A stretch of DNA of 64,000 nucleotides from Geosiphon pyriformis (Eukaryota > Glomeromycota > Glomeromycetes > Archaeosporales > Geosiphonaceae): positions 62,001-126,000 of the forward strand of contig JAAOMT010000061.1 of the NCBI GenBank assembly GCA_016748015.1. The letters are read 5' to 3'. Below the pieces are notes generated by a model, which saw nothing but the letters and a program-made list of their open reading frames with translations, was not told where the DNA came from and made no database searches. Shown here one piece after another: positions 22,460 to 34,479 of this stretch. How positions within the stretch are numbered: position 1 is the first letter of the stretch; each line of letters starts with the position of its first letter. The position numbers and the translations under genes were made by a program.

Positions 22460-24860
22460 TTCAGCAATCTAGCTGGTTTATGAGTTGTTATGTAATAATG
22501 CTGTTTACTAACTCACTGTTAAGAATCAGTTTAATAAAATGGCCATCGACTTTGGCATATATATACATGATGGTAATTAGTTTGGTGTTGAAAGCAGCTC
22601 TATTGAATAGAGATATTATGGCTAATTTTTTTATTTTAAAGAGAAATATGACTGCAAATGAGTTGTTTTCTATAATGGTAGCTGGTAAAATGTTGCTAAT
22701 AAGTATAAATTGTTTTTGGTTGGTTTTTGATAGGTTGGATGTGGTAATTTTTGGGAATATTAAGAAACTTAAATAGTATAGGACATTTAGGTTTTGGGTA
22801 TAGTTAGTTCTTAAATTTTGCTGTTATGATTCAGATTGCTAGGCTACTAAACTGAAGATTGGTTGGTGCATTACTATTGCTAATCTCCAATTTTGGCAAA
22901 TTTGAGTTGTTTTCAGCCTTTGATTTCTATTGGAAGATAAGTTCTAAGGCTGGGTTTGAATTTGTTGAGATTAATACATTATTTGGGACTGGAACAACTA
23001 ATAAATTATTGGTATTGGGTTTTAATAAATTGACAGCTAATAAATTAGTTGTGTTAATAGAAAGTAATATAGTTGATAGTGGTATTGTTCAGATAATTAA
23101 TTACTAACATTATTTAGGATTTGAAATCAACAAGCAGAATTTCAAAATTTCTCAATTGTTAATTATTTAACCATATGCAACAGTCAATTTACAAATGTTT
23201 TTGTTTACCACAATAGTAGCAACTACACGTTTTTTGTTACCATTATTGATTGTTTGATGATAATGAATGCAGTTGATTTTGAAGGCAATTTAAGTTTTTC
23301 TAATTATTGTAATGTTGTAGAGACTAATAAATTGCTTAATTGTTAGTTAAGTATCCCTCTAGCTTTTGGTTGATTGAATTACTGAATTGTTTTAGCTTAG
23401 AATCCAAGTTAGATAATCTGTTTATTACTAAATTTATGGCTTAGATGTGGTTGATTTTTAATTTAGCTAATTCAAAATTTCAGATATTTGTGATTGTATC
23501 TTAAAGTATTTGAAAATGTAATGGGTATATGCATTGTAAAAAATTATTGTGCAGGCCATAAATGAACTGATTTAGAATTTGGGGTACTGTAAAATAATTA
23601 GCATTAATGGTTTAAATTTGGCACAGATTTCTGTAAAAGTATCTTAAATGAGTAGTAACAACTTTAATATCTTCTTGCTTAATAGTAGTAAAGGCAGTTG
23701 TAAGGCAATTAATGCTGTTATTATTACTAAAATATCTCAAAAATTCAACTTTGAATTTATTGAAAGTTTGGGGTTTTTGGATTAAGCTTTGATACCACAA
23801 GTTGACAGTATCTTGAAGAAAATATGAAATGACTTAAAAAGCTTTAGCATTATCCCAATTATTGGCAGTAATGGCTTTAGCAATATTATCAACCAAACTT
23901 GGGTGTTGTCTTCTTTACTATTGAATTTTTCTAATTTGACAATTGGTGTATATGTCATTGGTGTTATAATTGGTTGTTATTGTAGTTGTAGTAGTTGTGG
24001 CTATTGTTGTTGTTTAGCAATTGATACAATGAATGGTAGATTAATCACAATTACTGGAGATAAGTTTTAAAAAACAATAAGAGTAGAATTTAGATTGTTC
24101 TAATTTTGTTAAGCCTAAATAATCAGAATTTATATTTCTGGGTTTTTTAAAATTAGGTTTTGATAATTAAATTTCTGATCATTGTTTTCTTTTTTTCCAA
24201 GTCAGTTCTTTCTCAAAGACTTGTGGCTCTAAAATCTAGTTGAGGTAACAGTGATTAAGGTTTTAATAAGGTTGTTGGTTATGATTTAAATCTTTCAAAA
24301 AAATTACCATAGGTTTCTAATAATCTGGCTTTTTCTTAATTGTTTTAAAATAAAACTTGAGATAATGATGTTTTCACAGTTGATTATGATGCAAATCATA
24401 ATGATATGTGTATGATACTTCCTGGTGTATAACAATATAAGGAGTAAATAGGTGAAACAACTTTTGGTTTCTTTCAAGTAAGTGATTGTATTTTTTTTGG
24501 TGTTTTTACTGGTGTTTGTAATTTTTTTTTGTTTGCAAAAGTAATAAAAATTTTTTGTTGGGTGTAATTTCCAATTTCTTTATTTATTTCTGTAATTATC
24601 AGTATAAACAAATAGTTTGGTAAAAGTGTAATGCTATAAAATAATTTACTGTTGAAGTTGTTGAGAGCAGCTTCTAGATTTCTTTAGACTCCCAAGTAAG
24701 ATTTAATTTTTTTGTTAATATAAAAATTAAAAGCTGATTCTGCTGGCCAATATTACTTGTTAATTCAAGATAATTTTAATAATACTAAAATAAGAATTTC
24801 ACAAATTCTAAATAATTTTCTTTTATATTTTCTTGGTCTGCCACTTTTCTGGATGATTGT
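22460..24860 (-). pseudogene. Gag-protease region of element C
   Basis: Colinear with A and B gag-pro but more decayed. The first aligned codon is GTG of GTGGCAGACCAAG near 24850. A Retrotrans_gag-like segment is recognisable around 23550-23950 (e.g. MWYQSLIQKPQTF, 23760-23800). The knuckle near 23190 and the protease at 22480-22560 can be followed only by alignment, the DSG being mutated. Open stretches are short and there is no plausible product. Confidence 0.7.
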
Positions 24861-24908
24861 TGTTGGTATTGGTTCTCTGCTGGATTATACTTTACAGAAA
24901 GCACCAAA

Positions 24909-25863
24909 TGTTACAGGTAATTATTTAAGGTGTAGAAACAAATAACAAATCCATAACTTGGTGCTTAATAACTAAGTAGTATTGGTAATATCTAAAGGTT
25001 TTCATAATCTAAAGGTTTTGATAAAGTCTTTTGTATAATGAACAGAGATTCAATAGTTGTTTCAGTAGTCTTCCAAAATAGTTATTTCATTAATTTTTTT
25101 TTTTAGCATAATAACCAGTTTATTCTGGCAATTATGTCTTTTTGGTAAGCTATCTTCAATTTTTAAGTTCTATACCCTTATTTCTGGATCTTTTACTAGG
25201 CTATTCTTAATATCAAAATACTTAATGTTTAATCTTTTTAATCAGTTAATAAATAAATAAAAAAAAATAAAAAAAAAATAAAAAAATTAGTATCTCATTA
25301 ATAAACATAATCAAGAACTATTGGTTCAATATAATTAAGTATTGGATTCTATTAATATAGAGTGTTAATAAAGTGAAAGTGTTTAATATTTCTTTAATAA
25401 AGCAATAATAACATAGATTTAAGTGGTAATTAATATTTTATTGATAAGTGATTTGATTCTACTTCAAGTTATAGAAAACTATCTTTTAAAAAAAGAGATA
25501 TAAAATAATTAATGAGTTATAAGTATTGATTTTAAACTGAATTTTGAAATGAATTCTGTCTTTTCTGCTTCTAATATTCTTGCTATATATACATATTTTT
25601 CTGTTCTATGAGATTTCATATTTTTTTGAACAATATGTCTTAATTTACTGATAATGCTCATATTACTAAACAGTATGTTCTAATTTATTGATATTGCTTA
25701 CATTGTTGAACAGTATGCTATAATTTGCTAGCAATGTGCATATTGCTGAACAATATGTTATAGTTTTTTGATATTGTGTTTATGTGTTAAGTACTATTTT
25801 CTTATTGGTCTATTTTTTTATTTGTTTTTCTAGCTTTTTTTTTGTATTTTTCTATGAATAACA
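24909..25863 (-). repeat. 5' LTR of element C
   Basis: About 955 bp, TGTTAC to AATAACA on the plus strand, next to primer site TGGTGCTTTCTGTAAAG (minus strand). Its U3 has an expanded set of AACAATATGT/AGCAATGTGC-type imperfect repeats (25620-25780), the same module as in A. TATATATACAT lies at about 25583-25593. The U5 hairpin arm is kept. Confidence 0.85.
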
Positions 25864-26439
25864 ATGCTTTTTGTTTAATTAATATTACATCTTCAGTTTT
25901 GATCTGGTGTTAAATAATATCAGTTCTGCCAAATTTGTTTTTGCTAACAAGATATTAGTAAAATTGTTGAGTAGTATCTTGAATTGTATATATTAAAGTA
26001 AATCTAGTTTCTTAAGTTTATTTGTTCTAATTGTTCTAGTTATAACAAGTAGTATTTTTTTCATCTATATATAGTTTGTAATATAATATCCACATATTTA
26101 CACAGTTGTAGAAAGTCTGAAATAGTAGTTGGTAATTGGTTCTCAACTTTAGTAAGTATTTGATAGTAGTTCTATTTGGTATTTTTATGGAGTTTCTTGT
26201 TGTGTTGTATATTAGAATTTTGATGTATTTGTGATTTTTGGTTGATATATAAAGATTGGTAATGCTAATTTCTCCTAATTCACAAATGTATGTTTCAGCT
26301 TTAAAAATTTGGGTTTGATTTTTTATCTTCTTTTTTATAACTAATATATACTGGTCATATAATAAAATAATTTATTCCTAATTAATAGTTTCTTTTTTTG
26401 TTATATTAACTAGTATTTTTACTTTATTTGTAGATCCAA

Positions 26440-27157
26440 ATTTCTTTATCTCTTTTGCTGTAATCTCTAACTCTTTTCTAGTTCTTATTAATACTAACTG
26501 ATTTATTTTAACCAAAGACAAAAATATTGTTTGTGTTATTTTTTATTTGGTTCAATAGTATATTTTTTTTTGAGTTATTTTGTAATATTACAATAATATT
26601 TTCTACATATTTTGCATTAATTATTTTTCCTCTAATATTAATTTTTTTTTTGCTAAACTAGATTTAAAGACTAATTGGACTATTGTCATTGCTGAAATTT
26701 CAAGTGCTAATTTTAAATTTATGCTGGTATGCAAGTGAAGTTTTAATCAAATAGCAGTTTTCTTTGGATATCTGAAATCAAACTTTGTATTAATATTATG
26801 CATGCATTTTGGCATGATATCTTCATTATTATTGTTGAATTATTTGAGTTTCTGCTCTTTTGAAAAATCTGGAAGTGCAATGTATTTTTCAGGATTTTTG
26901 TCAGAATTTGAATCATTGTTATTATTATTGTTATTGTGGACAGAATTAGAACTGTTGTTATTGTCATTGTTGAAATTTGAATTGTGATTGAATTTCAATT
27001 TCAATTCTGATGCACATTCACTGATTGGTTTTTTTTCTTTAGAAATCAAATAAATTATGCATGATAGTAGATTGTAAATAAGGTTACAATCATTACAATA
27101 TTCAAAGTTACTAAGAATTAGGCAATGTTTACAAAGTTTAGTATTTAATTGTTTCAA
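26440..27157 (-). pseudogene. Second Cys cluster, linker and dUTPase-like domain, element D
   Basis: On the minus strand, HCLILSNFEYCNDCNLIYN (second Cys cluster) is followed by a Ser/Asn/Asp-rich linker and PEKYIALPDFSKEQKLK, continuous at 26840-27157. The dUTPase motifs then follow in fragments: the motif 1 region near 26800, motif 3 IIDAEY-like near 26600, and motif 5 at 26430-26450 read as EIKKFGSTNK, closest of all copies to GFGSTG. This supports the dUTPase identity of the family. Confidence 0.65.
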
Positions 27158-28229
27158 ATGCTGCTTTTGTTTTTCTCTAGTAAGTGCTAAATCTTGGTAG
27201 TATTCATAAAATTGTTTTGAATTGCTTAGAATGTTGATAAATACATTTGTATTGGGAATAAGAACAGTCTTAACAGATTCTGATGGGTTATTTTTAATTG
27301 TTAATATTTTGTTTGGTAAAATGTCTTTGACTTTGGGACTTGCTATTCACTAGATTTTATTTTTATTATGTAGATAACCATCCAAACATAAAAGTGCTTA
27401 GTTCCATGTGATGTTAAAAAGTGTTTCTTGGTTTACCTAGTTGCTTATAAAAATCATGTTTAACACAATATGTCATATGTTCTTTCTTGACCAGAAATCT
27501 TATTCCACATTTTTTTGTCAAATAATGTTTTTTTACAAATAAAACATGGTTTATTGTCCTACTTTTTTTGTTATTTTGAATACCCAAAACGTTTTTAATA
27601 ACATGGTTTACAGTAGTAGTGAGTGCATGTTCAGTAGTTTTCTTTAGACAAGATTCAAGCTTCTATAAAGAAAAGTTTTTTATTATAGTTAATATATCTA
27701 AGTAAAATATATAATAGTTTTTTCTTTATGTTTATAAAGTAGAATTTATTTCACTTACTAGTTATTTTTTTAATAACTGTGATGGCTTCTGGTTTGTTTG
27801 TTTTTTTTTCTTTTTTATTATTATTCTAAGAAAGTATTAGTAGTAATTTATTGTGCTTATTTTTAGCCCACAAGACTTAATAGGCTTTTCAGATAGGTTT
27901 TTTTTTTTCTTCCAACTTGATTAATGATTGCTCTCTTAAAAAAGCTTTAAAGTGTCTATAAATAGTAAAAATTTGAGTATGCTGACTATTAAATATTAAC
28001 TAAAGCTTTTGAGTATTCCAATTGAGTATGATATTAGTTTAAACAGCCAGTTATTATTAATAAGAGCTTAGTACTTTGTGAGTTTTATTATTAGAACTTT
28101 GATTGACATAATAATGCTATTAACTTCAAAGAAAAAGTTATTGATTTTGCCAATGAGAGTTTTTATTGCTCTATTGGCTATAATAATTCTAGTGCTAACA
28201 GCACAATCAACTTAGTAACCTAATTAGTT

Positions 28230-30600
28230 TATGAGTTGTCATATAATAATATTGTTTGCTAATCTACTATTCAGAATTAGTTTAATAGCATAATCATTAA
28301 CTTTGGTATTTATATACATGACTGTAATAAGTTTGGTATTGAGAGTAACTTTACTGAATAATAAAGTTTTTACTTGGGTTTTCAACTTAAATAGAAAAAT
28401 AACTGCAAAAGATTTATCTTTAGTAACTGTTGCTAATAGAATATTGTTGATAAATAGTATTGAGTTGGTTTCTAAGTTGTTGGATAGGTTGTTTTTTGAA
28501 GTAATCAAGAAACTTAAATAGTTCTAAAAATTTGGGTTTTGGATGTATCTACCTTTCAAACTTTACTGGCATAATCCTAATGGCTGGTTCAATAAACTGG
28601 AAATTAGTTGGTATATTATCATTACTAATCTACAATTCTGCTAAGTGTAAGTAATTCTCAGTCTTAAATTTCTAGTTAAAGTTGACATAATAATTTGAGA
28701 TAATGCTTGAATTTGTTAGAATTGATAAATGATTTGTGGCTGTGACTAATATATTACTAGTATTAAAGTTTGATATATTAAAAGTAAGTATATTAATTAT
28801 TATATTATTAAAGTATAATAAGACTAATATTAATGTTGTTTCTGATTTGGGGTGTAATTTGGAGTTTGAAATCTGCAATTAATGTTTTAATATTAATTTT
28901 CCAATCATTGGTTATTAAATCTATAATAGCAATTTGCTTTTAGATGATTTTATTTACTACAATAGTAACAATTACATGTTTTTTGTTGTTATAATTGATT
29001 GGATAATAATAAATATAATTGATTTTGGAAACAATTAAAGTTTTCTTAATTATTACAATACTATAAAAACTAATAAATGGCTTGATTATTAGCTAAGTAT
29101 CCTTTAATTTTCTAATATATGGTTTTGCCAAATTGTTTCAATTTGGTATTTAATTTAGATAATCTATTTATTACCAGATTTATGGTTTGGATGTGATTGG
29201 CTTTAAGTTTGCCTAATTCAAAATCTTTGATATGTATAACTGTATTTTGGAAAATATTTAGGTGTATTAAATGTACTTATTGTAACAAGTTGCTGTATAA
29301 TCTGCAAATAAACTAATTCAAAATCTGTGCTGTTGTAAAATAGTCTGCTTAAATTGCCTAAATTTAACACAGATTTTTGTGAAAGTATCCTAAGTAAATA
29401 GTAATTGTTTTAGTATTATCTTGTTTAATTATGGTAAAACTAGTTAACAAGTAATTTAAGCTATTATTATCACTAAAATACTGTAGAAATGCAGTTTTAA
29501 ATGTGTTAAAATCTTGAGACTTGTTTACAAAATTTTGATATTACAAGTTGGTAGTGTTTTAAAGAAAGTATGAAATAGCTTAAATGGCTCTGGTATTATC
29601 TTATCTATTGGTTGCAATGGCTTTTTTTATATTATTTAGCTATGCTTAAACATTGTTTTCTTTGCTGATAAATTTTTCTAATTTGACAATTGATGCATAT
29701 ACTATTAGTGTGATTTATTGTTGTTATGGTTTTTGTTAAAGTTGTTATTATGTGGTAATTGGTGCAATTAGTAGATTAATCATAATAACTGGAGATAAGT
29801 TTTGCTAAATAATAAGAACAGAATTTAGATAATTTAAGTTTGGCTGGATTTGAATAATCAAAATTATAATTTCCAAGTTAATTGAGATCAGGTTTTGATT
29901 ATTATTTTTCTAATTACTGTCTTTTTTTTTTTTTTCTTCTTTTGATTCAGTATCTTCCTAATAACTGATAAATTCGAAATTTGGTTGAGATGGCAGTAAT
30001 TAAAGTCCTAATAATATTGATGGTTGCAATTTAATTTCTTCAAAAAAATTGCCATATATTTTTAATAATTTGGCTTTTTTTTAATTATTTTAGAATAAAA
30101 CTTAAAATAATAGTGTTTTTATAATTAATAATGATACAAATCCTGATAATATGTGTATAATACTTTTTGGTGTATAATAGTATAATAAATAAATAGGTAA
30201 AATAATTTTTGATTTCTTTTAAGTAAGTGTTTATATTTTCATTGGTATTTCTGCTAAAGTTTGTAATTTTTTTTTATCTGTAAAAATATTAAGAAATTTT
30301 TGTTGAGTATAATGCTCAATTTTTTTGTTTATTTCTGTAATTAGTGATATAAACAGATAGTTTAATAGAAGTGTAATATTTTGTAGTAGTTCATTATAAA
30401 AATTCTTGAAAACAGCTTTTGAATTTTCTTGGTTTCCCAAGTAGGATTTAATTTTTTCATTAATGTAGAAATTGAAAGCTGATTTTGCTGACCAATAATT
30501 ATTTGTTAGTTTAAGATAAGTTTGGTAATATTGAAATAAGAATTTTGCAAATCCTAAATAATTTTTTTTATGATTTTTTAGTCTGCTACTTTTTTAATTA
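28230..30600 (-). pseudogene. Gag-protease region of element D
   Basis: Aligned to A and B throughout but with stops in every frame. A gag N-terminal piece is open at 30231-30440 (MGNQENSKAVFKNFYNELLQ, cf. the same region of B). The protease piece at 28239-28508 reads KLILNSRLANNIII, with the catalytic Asp changed to Asn and Gly to Arg. No intact product. Confidence 0.68.
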
Positions 30601-30653
30601 ATTGTTGTTAATACTAGTTCTCTGTTAGATTATATCTCACAAGAAGCACCAAA

Positions 30654-31492
30654 TGTTACAGGCAATTATTTGGAGTATTGAAACAAATAACAAATCTGTA
30701 ACTTGGTGCTTAATAGCTAGTAATGTTGGTAAATTTTGAAAATTTTAGAGTTTAAAAATTTTGGTTGAGTTTTTTGTATAATAAACAGTAATTTAATTGA
30801 TAGTGTCTTTCATGAATTTTTTTTAGCATGATAACCAGTTTATTTTGACAGTTGTGCTCTTCTGGTAAGCTATTCTTAAATTTTCACTCTTATTCCCAAG
30901 TTTTTTATTAGGCTATTTTTAATGTTAAATACTCAGTACTAAATTTTTTTAATCAATTAGTAAACAACAAAGAAACAAACCAAAAAAAAACAAAAAAACA
31001 AAAAGTTAATATCCTGTTAATAGTTATTATCAAGAGCTATTAATCCAGTGTAATTAAGTGTTAGATTCTATTAACATAGAGTGTTGATAGTGTGAAAGTA
31101 ATTAATATTTTTAATCAAATAATGATAACATAAATTGAAATATAATTAGATATTTTATTAATATGGATGTGTTTCTATTTTAAGTTATAAAAAACTATCT
31201 TTTGAAGAGAGAGTATTGGAGTTTTGAACTCTATTGAATTTTAAATACCTTTCTGTTTTTAACACTCTCACTATATATATACATAATTTGTATTATACAA
31301 GATTTTTGGAAATTTTGCAATTCTTCAAAAAAATCCTGGAATTTTAAAAATCTTATAATTTTCTGAGAAAAATTCTGGAATTTTGAAATCCTGCAATTTC
31401 TCAAGAGAATCCTGGAATTTTTTATTTTACTATGTCTATTTTTAATTGACTATTTTACCTATTATTATAATTTTTAATTTCTATGAGTAATA
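30654..31492 (-). repeat. 5' LTR of element D
   Basis: About 839 bp. The plus-strand left end TGTTACAGG is intact; the right end is GAGTAATA, a decayed GAGTAACA. U3 repeats are of the B type (CCTGGAATTTT units, 31310-31420). The TATA run is at 31271-31285. The primer site is TGGTGCTTCTTGTGAG and the U5 hairpin arms are kept (GTAACTTGGTGCTT at 30700-30713). Confidence 0.82.
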
Positions 31493-33190
31493 CTAATTTT
31501 AGAAGTAAAACAACAGTTTCTTGTTAAATCATCTGTTTTTGAAAACTAAACTAATCAAATAAAAACTGACTTAATTTTTTTTCTGGTTTCTGGTGCTGTT
31601 ATTAGTAGTATCAAAAAAACTATTGCTAGTTATCAAAGATTTACTGAGTGGGTAGTCTCTATTTTGGTGCTTGATATTATTTTCAAGATTAAATTGGCTT
31701 ATGTTAAGACTGTTTTCTAGTCTGTGCATGGTTTTTTAAGTGTAAAATCAGTGTTAAAAGACAATGTAAAGCTCTTTTGTATGGAGTTTGCTTCTTAAAA
31801 GTCTTTAAAAACTGTTCTTTTGGTTGAATTTATGAGCTCTGTTTACCTGATTACTCTTAAAATTGTAAAATTTTTAATGATTTCTGAGACTAATTTCTCT
31901 TTTGCTATTGTTGTATTGCATAATATGTCTTTAAGTATGTTTGCTGCTAACATTAAGATAGTTTTTAGTGTTTTTAGTAAAATTGTCTGTATTGTGCTGA
32001 AATCTGTTGGTATTTGGCAATATGTTGTTGTTTATTTTAAAAAACTAAATACTATTACATTTGCTTTGAGTTATTGGTTAGTGTTGATAAATAAGAATAA
32101 CATTAAAATTCTCTTTTTGGTTAATTAAAATAAGACTATTCTATTTTATAATAAGTTTAAGACCAAGTTGATTAATCTTTTTTCTGGCTGTACTGTTTTT
32201 AAGATCAGTTATATAATTTTTTAAATTAGTAGTCAAACATATTTTATTTCTTATTTTTTTAATTCTGGTCATTATTTTTAGTTTGTTCTAATTATGTTTA
32301 GATCTTAAATTGATTTGAATGTTATAGTTTTTAAGACTGGTATATTAAGAAAGTGTCATATTTGGTAGAAGATTCTTGATTGTTAATGCTGTTTTAGATA
32401 TTAAAAAATAAGCTATTTGACAGTAAACTGTAAAGTTTTTTTATTTTCTTTTTTCAAGACTTCAAGATATTTAAACCATGTTTTGTAAGTAATGTTTTTT
32501 ATGTTAAAATTTTTGCTTCTTCAAATTCTTCTGAATTTCTTTTTTTGGTGGTTTTTGTTTCTTTTTTTGTGGTTGTTGGAAATTTTTTGATTTTTTCTTG
32601 GCTAACATTTTTAAAATCTGATTTAATTAAGTTGTTGGCTTTGGTTAGATTAATTTTTAAGTCTGTTAATATATTAATTACTATATTTAACCAGTTTGTC
32701 AAAGATAATTTTGTATTAAGTAGTGTTTTCAGTCTTAAAATCAATAAAGTTTTAGTATATATAAGTATTTTTAGCAAAGCTGTAGATAAACTGGAATAAA
32801 ATATGGTTGTTTTAAAAGATAAGTATAGTTATATGAACATTAACATGTTTGGTTCTTATGTGAATTTGTCTATCATTAATGATAATATGTTTTTTGATTT
32901 ATTGTTACTTTGGAAACATAAACTGGTTAATGTTAAGTTTAATGTCTTTAAAATAGCTAACTGGTTAATAAACTTGGTTCCTAATAGTACTATATTATTT
33001 AAAGTTGTTTAAAAGATGTTTTTTTTGAGTTTTGTTTTAAAATATTAGCATAGTATGTTTTTGATTAGTTTGAATAATTAATCACATATAAAAAAAACAT
33101 AAATTGTGTTTAGCTAAAATCTTTTGTTTTGGTTTTATATACTAGATAGCAATTGGGCTGTACTTGTTAAACTTAATTAAAAAAAATAAC
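31493..33190 (+). mobile_element. ORF1-only LINE copy I (5' end lost at D)
   Basis: Aligns with J from about J 35075. It keeps the segment SYQRFTEWVVSILVLDIIFKIKLAYVKTVF, with Gln and Trp stops, and an open RRM-like part at 31820-32128 (LHNMSLSMFAANIKIVFSVFSK..IWQYVVVYFKKL). A decayed zinc-knuckle area lies near 32380-32420, with a C-terminal part to 33012. A LINE-type tail follows directly (GATAGCAATTGGGCTGTACTTGTTAAA, about 33145-33175). The C-terminus is of the K/H type, not the J type. Confidence 0.75.
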
Positions 33191-34345
33191 TAGCTACTTA
33201 AGTCAATTAAAACTATACTATATATTTATATAAACACTTATAAATTTTTTTAAGTTAAAAAAATAATAATTTTAGGACATTTATTAAAACTAACACTAAT
33301 AATTTTATTAATGTTTAGTAACTAGATTGTATTACCAAAATAAATACAAATTAAATCTTATATTACATATAAAAATTAATATTTATAAGCAAGTCATTTT
33401 AGTATTTTATATGTTAATAATATTAACAGAATAAAAACATTTTATTTTTGCTCAAAATTAATTAAAATTTTGATTAGTAATTTATAATGTGTTTTATTAA
33501 AATATTTTATAAGTTTATTTGTTTAAAAATAATATAATAAAGATAATAGTCTTTTAATATTAAATTATTTACAAATTTTTTGTATTAAATTATTTACAAA
33601 ATATGGTTTTTAATTAAATAAAAGCTTAATTAAACATTTATGTCTATAAATAATGTCTTTATAAATAAAATTTGTTACTAATTTTGCATCTGCTTTTTAA
33701 ATAACTTTTAATTTAAATTATTTTGTAAAATAATTTACAATAATTACAATATAGTTTTTTTAAGTTGTAATAAATAATAAGTTAACTAAATTAATATTAA
33801 CTTTGTTAAAAAACTGTTTAATTTTAATTAGATTTAAAAGTTTAATAAAGTAAATTTCTTTTTTTTAATAATTATTATAAAACTTAACATATTATTAAAT
33901 ATATTTTTTTGTTTAAGTATTGTTTATTAGTTTTTTAAAAATAATAAGTTAATTGGCAGAAAAGTTATTAAATTGATCTGTAATATTATTATAGCTTATT
34001 ATAATAATATTTGATTAATAAAATTTAAATATAAATAATATTAAAAAAGAATAGAAAATTACATATTATTAGTTTGATTGTTTTTTTTGGCTTTTAGTCT
34101 ACTGGTTTTCCTATTAAAAACTATAATAAAAATGTTTAAAATTTGTAAAATATATAATATTTTGTTTAATATAAGATTTTTTTATTTTATATTAGTATTA
34201 ATAGTATAGTAACTGTTTTAATAGACTAATAATATAGTTTAGATTGGCTTAAATAGCTAGTTATATATAATAAATATGTAATTTATATTTATTTTTAAAT
34301 AATAAATAAGCTTTACTTATTAAAATAAATAAATAAAAAGATTTA
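33191..34345 (+). mobile_element. ORF1-only LINE relic I2, extreme decay
   Basis: No open frame. The end (34220-34345) matches the LINE-type tail: TAGTTTAGATTGGCTTAAATAGC, then AAGCTTTACTTATTAAAATAAATAAATAAA. The identity of the rest is inferred from position between I and J and from base composition; the upstream boundary is uncertain. Confidence 0.45.
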
Positions 34346-34479
34346 ATTTTTTTTAAGTTTTTGAAAATTTTAGTTTTTTTAATTAAATTAACTATTTTTA
34401 AATATATAAATAGTATAATTAAAAGAATAATACTTTAATTATATATATAAATAAAATATATATTAAGTTTAAATATTAA

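Larger units (their letters stand above)
19013..25863 (-). mobile_element. Ty3/gypsy retrotransposon C, 5' part, nested in D
   Basis: Minus strand: 5' LTR 24909-25863, gag about 23100-24850, protease near 22480-22760, Cys clusters about 21390-22000, dUTPase 20764-21120 plus 19680-19773 (split by a solo LTR), and RT beginning 19330 down to 19013, where it stops at the LPVV motif. The 5' LTR sits in the RT of element D (at KQKA), so C is younger than D. The 3' half is missing, replaced by a head-to-head junction with E. Confidence 0.85.
25864..31492 (-). mobile_element. Ty3/gypsy retrotransposon D, 5' part
   Basis: Minus strand: 5' LTR 30654-31492, gag about 28900-30600, protease 28239-28508, Cys-rich region about 27060-27650, linker 26870-27050, dUTPase 26440-26830, and RT start at 25890-26100. 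It is interrupted by element C at 25863. The right LTR end abuts an ORF1-only LINE copy (I). Strongly decayed; only short open stretches remain. Confidence 0.83.
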
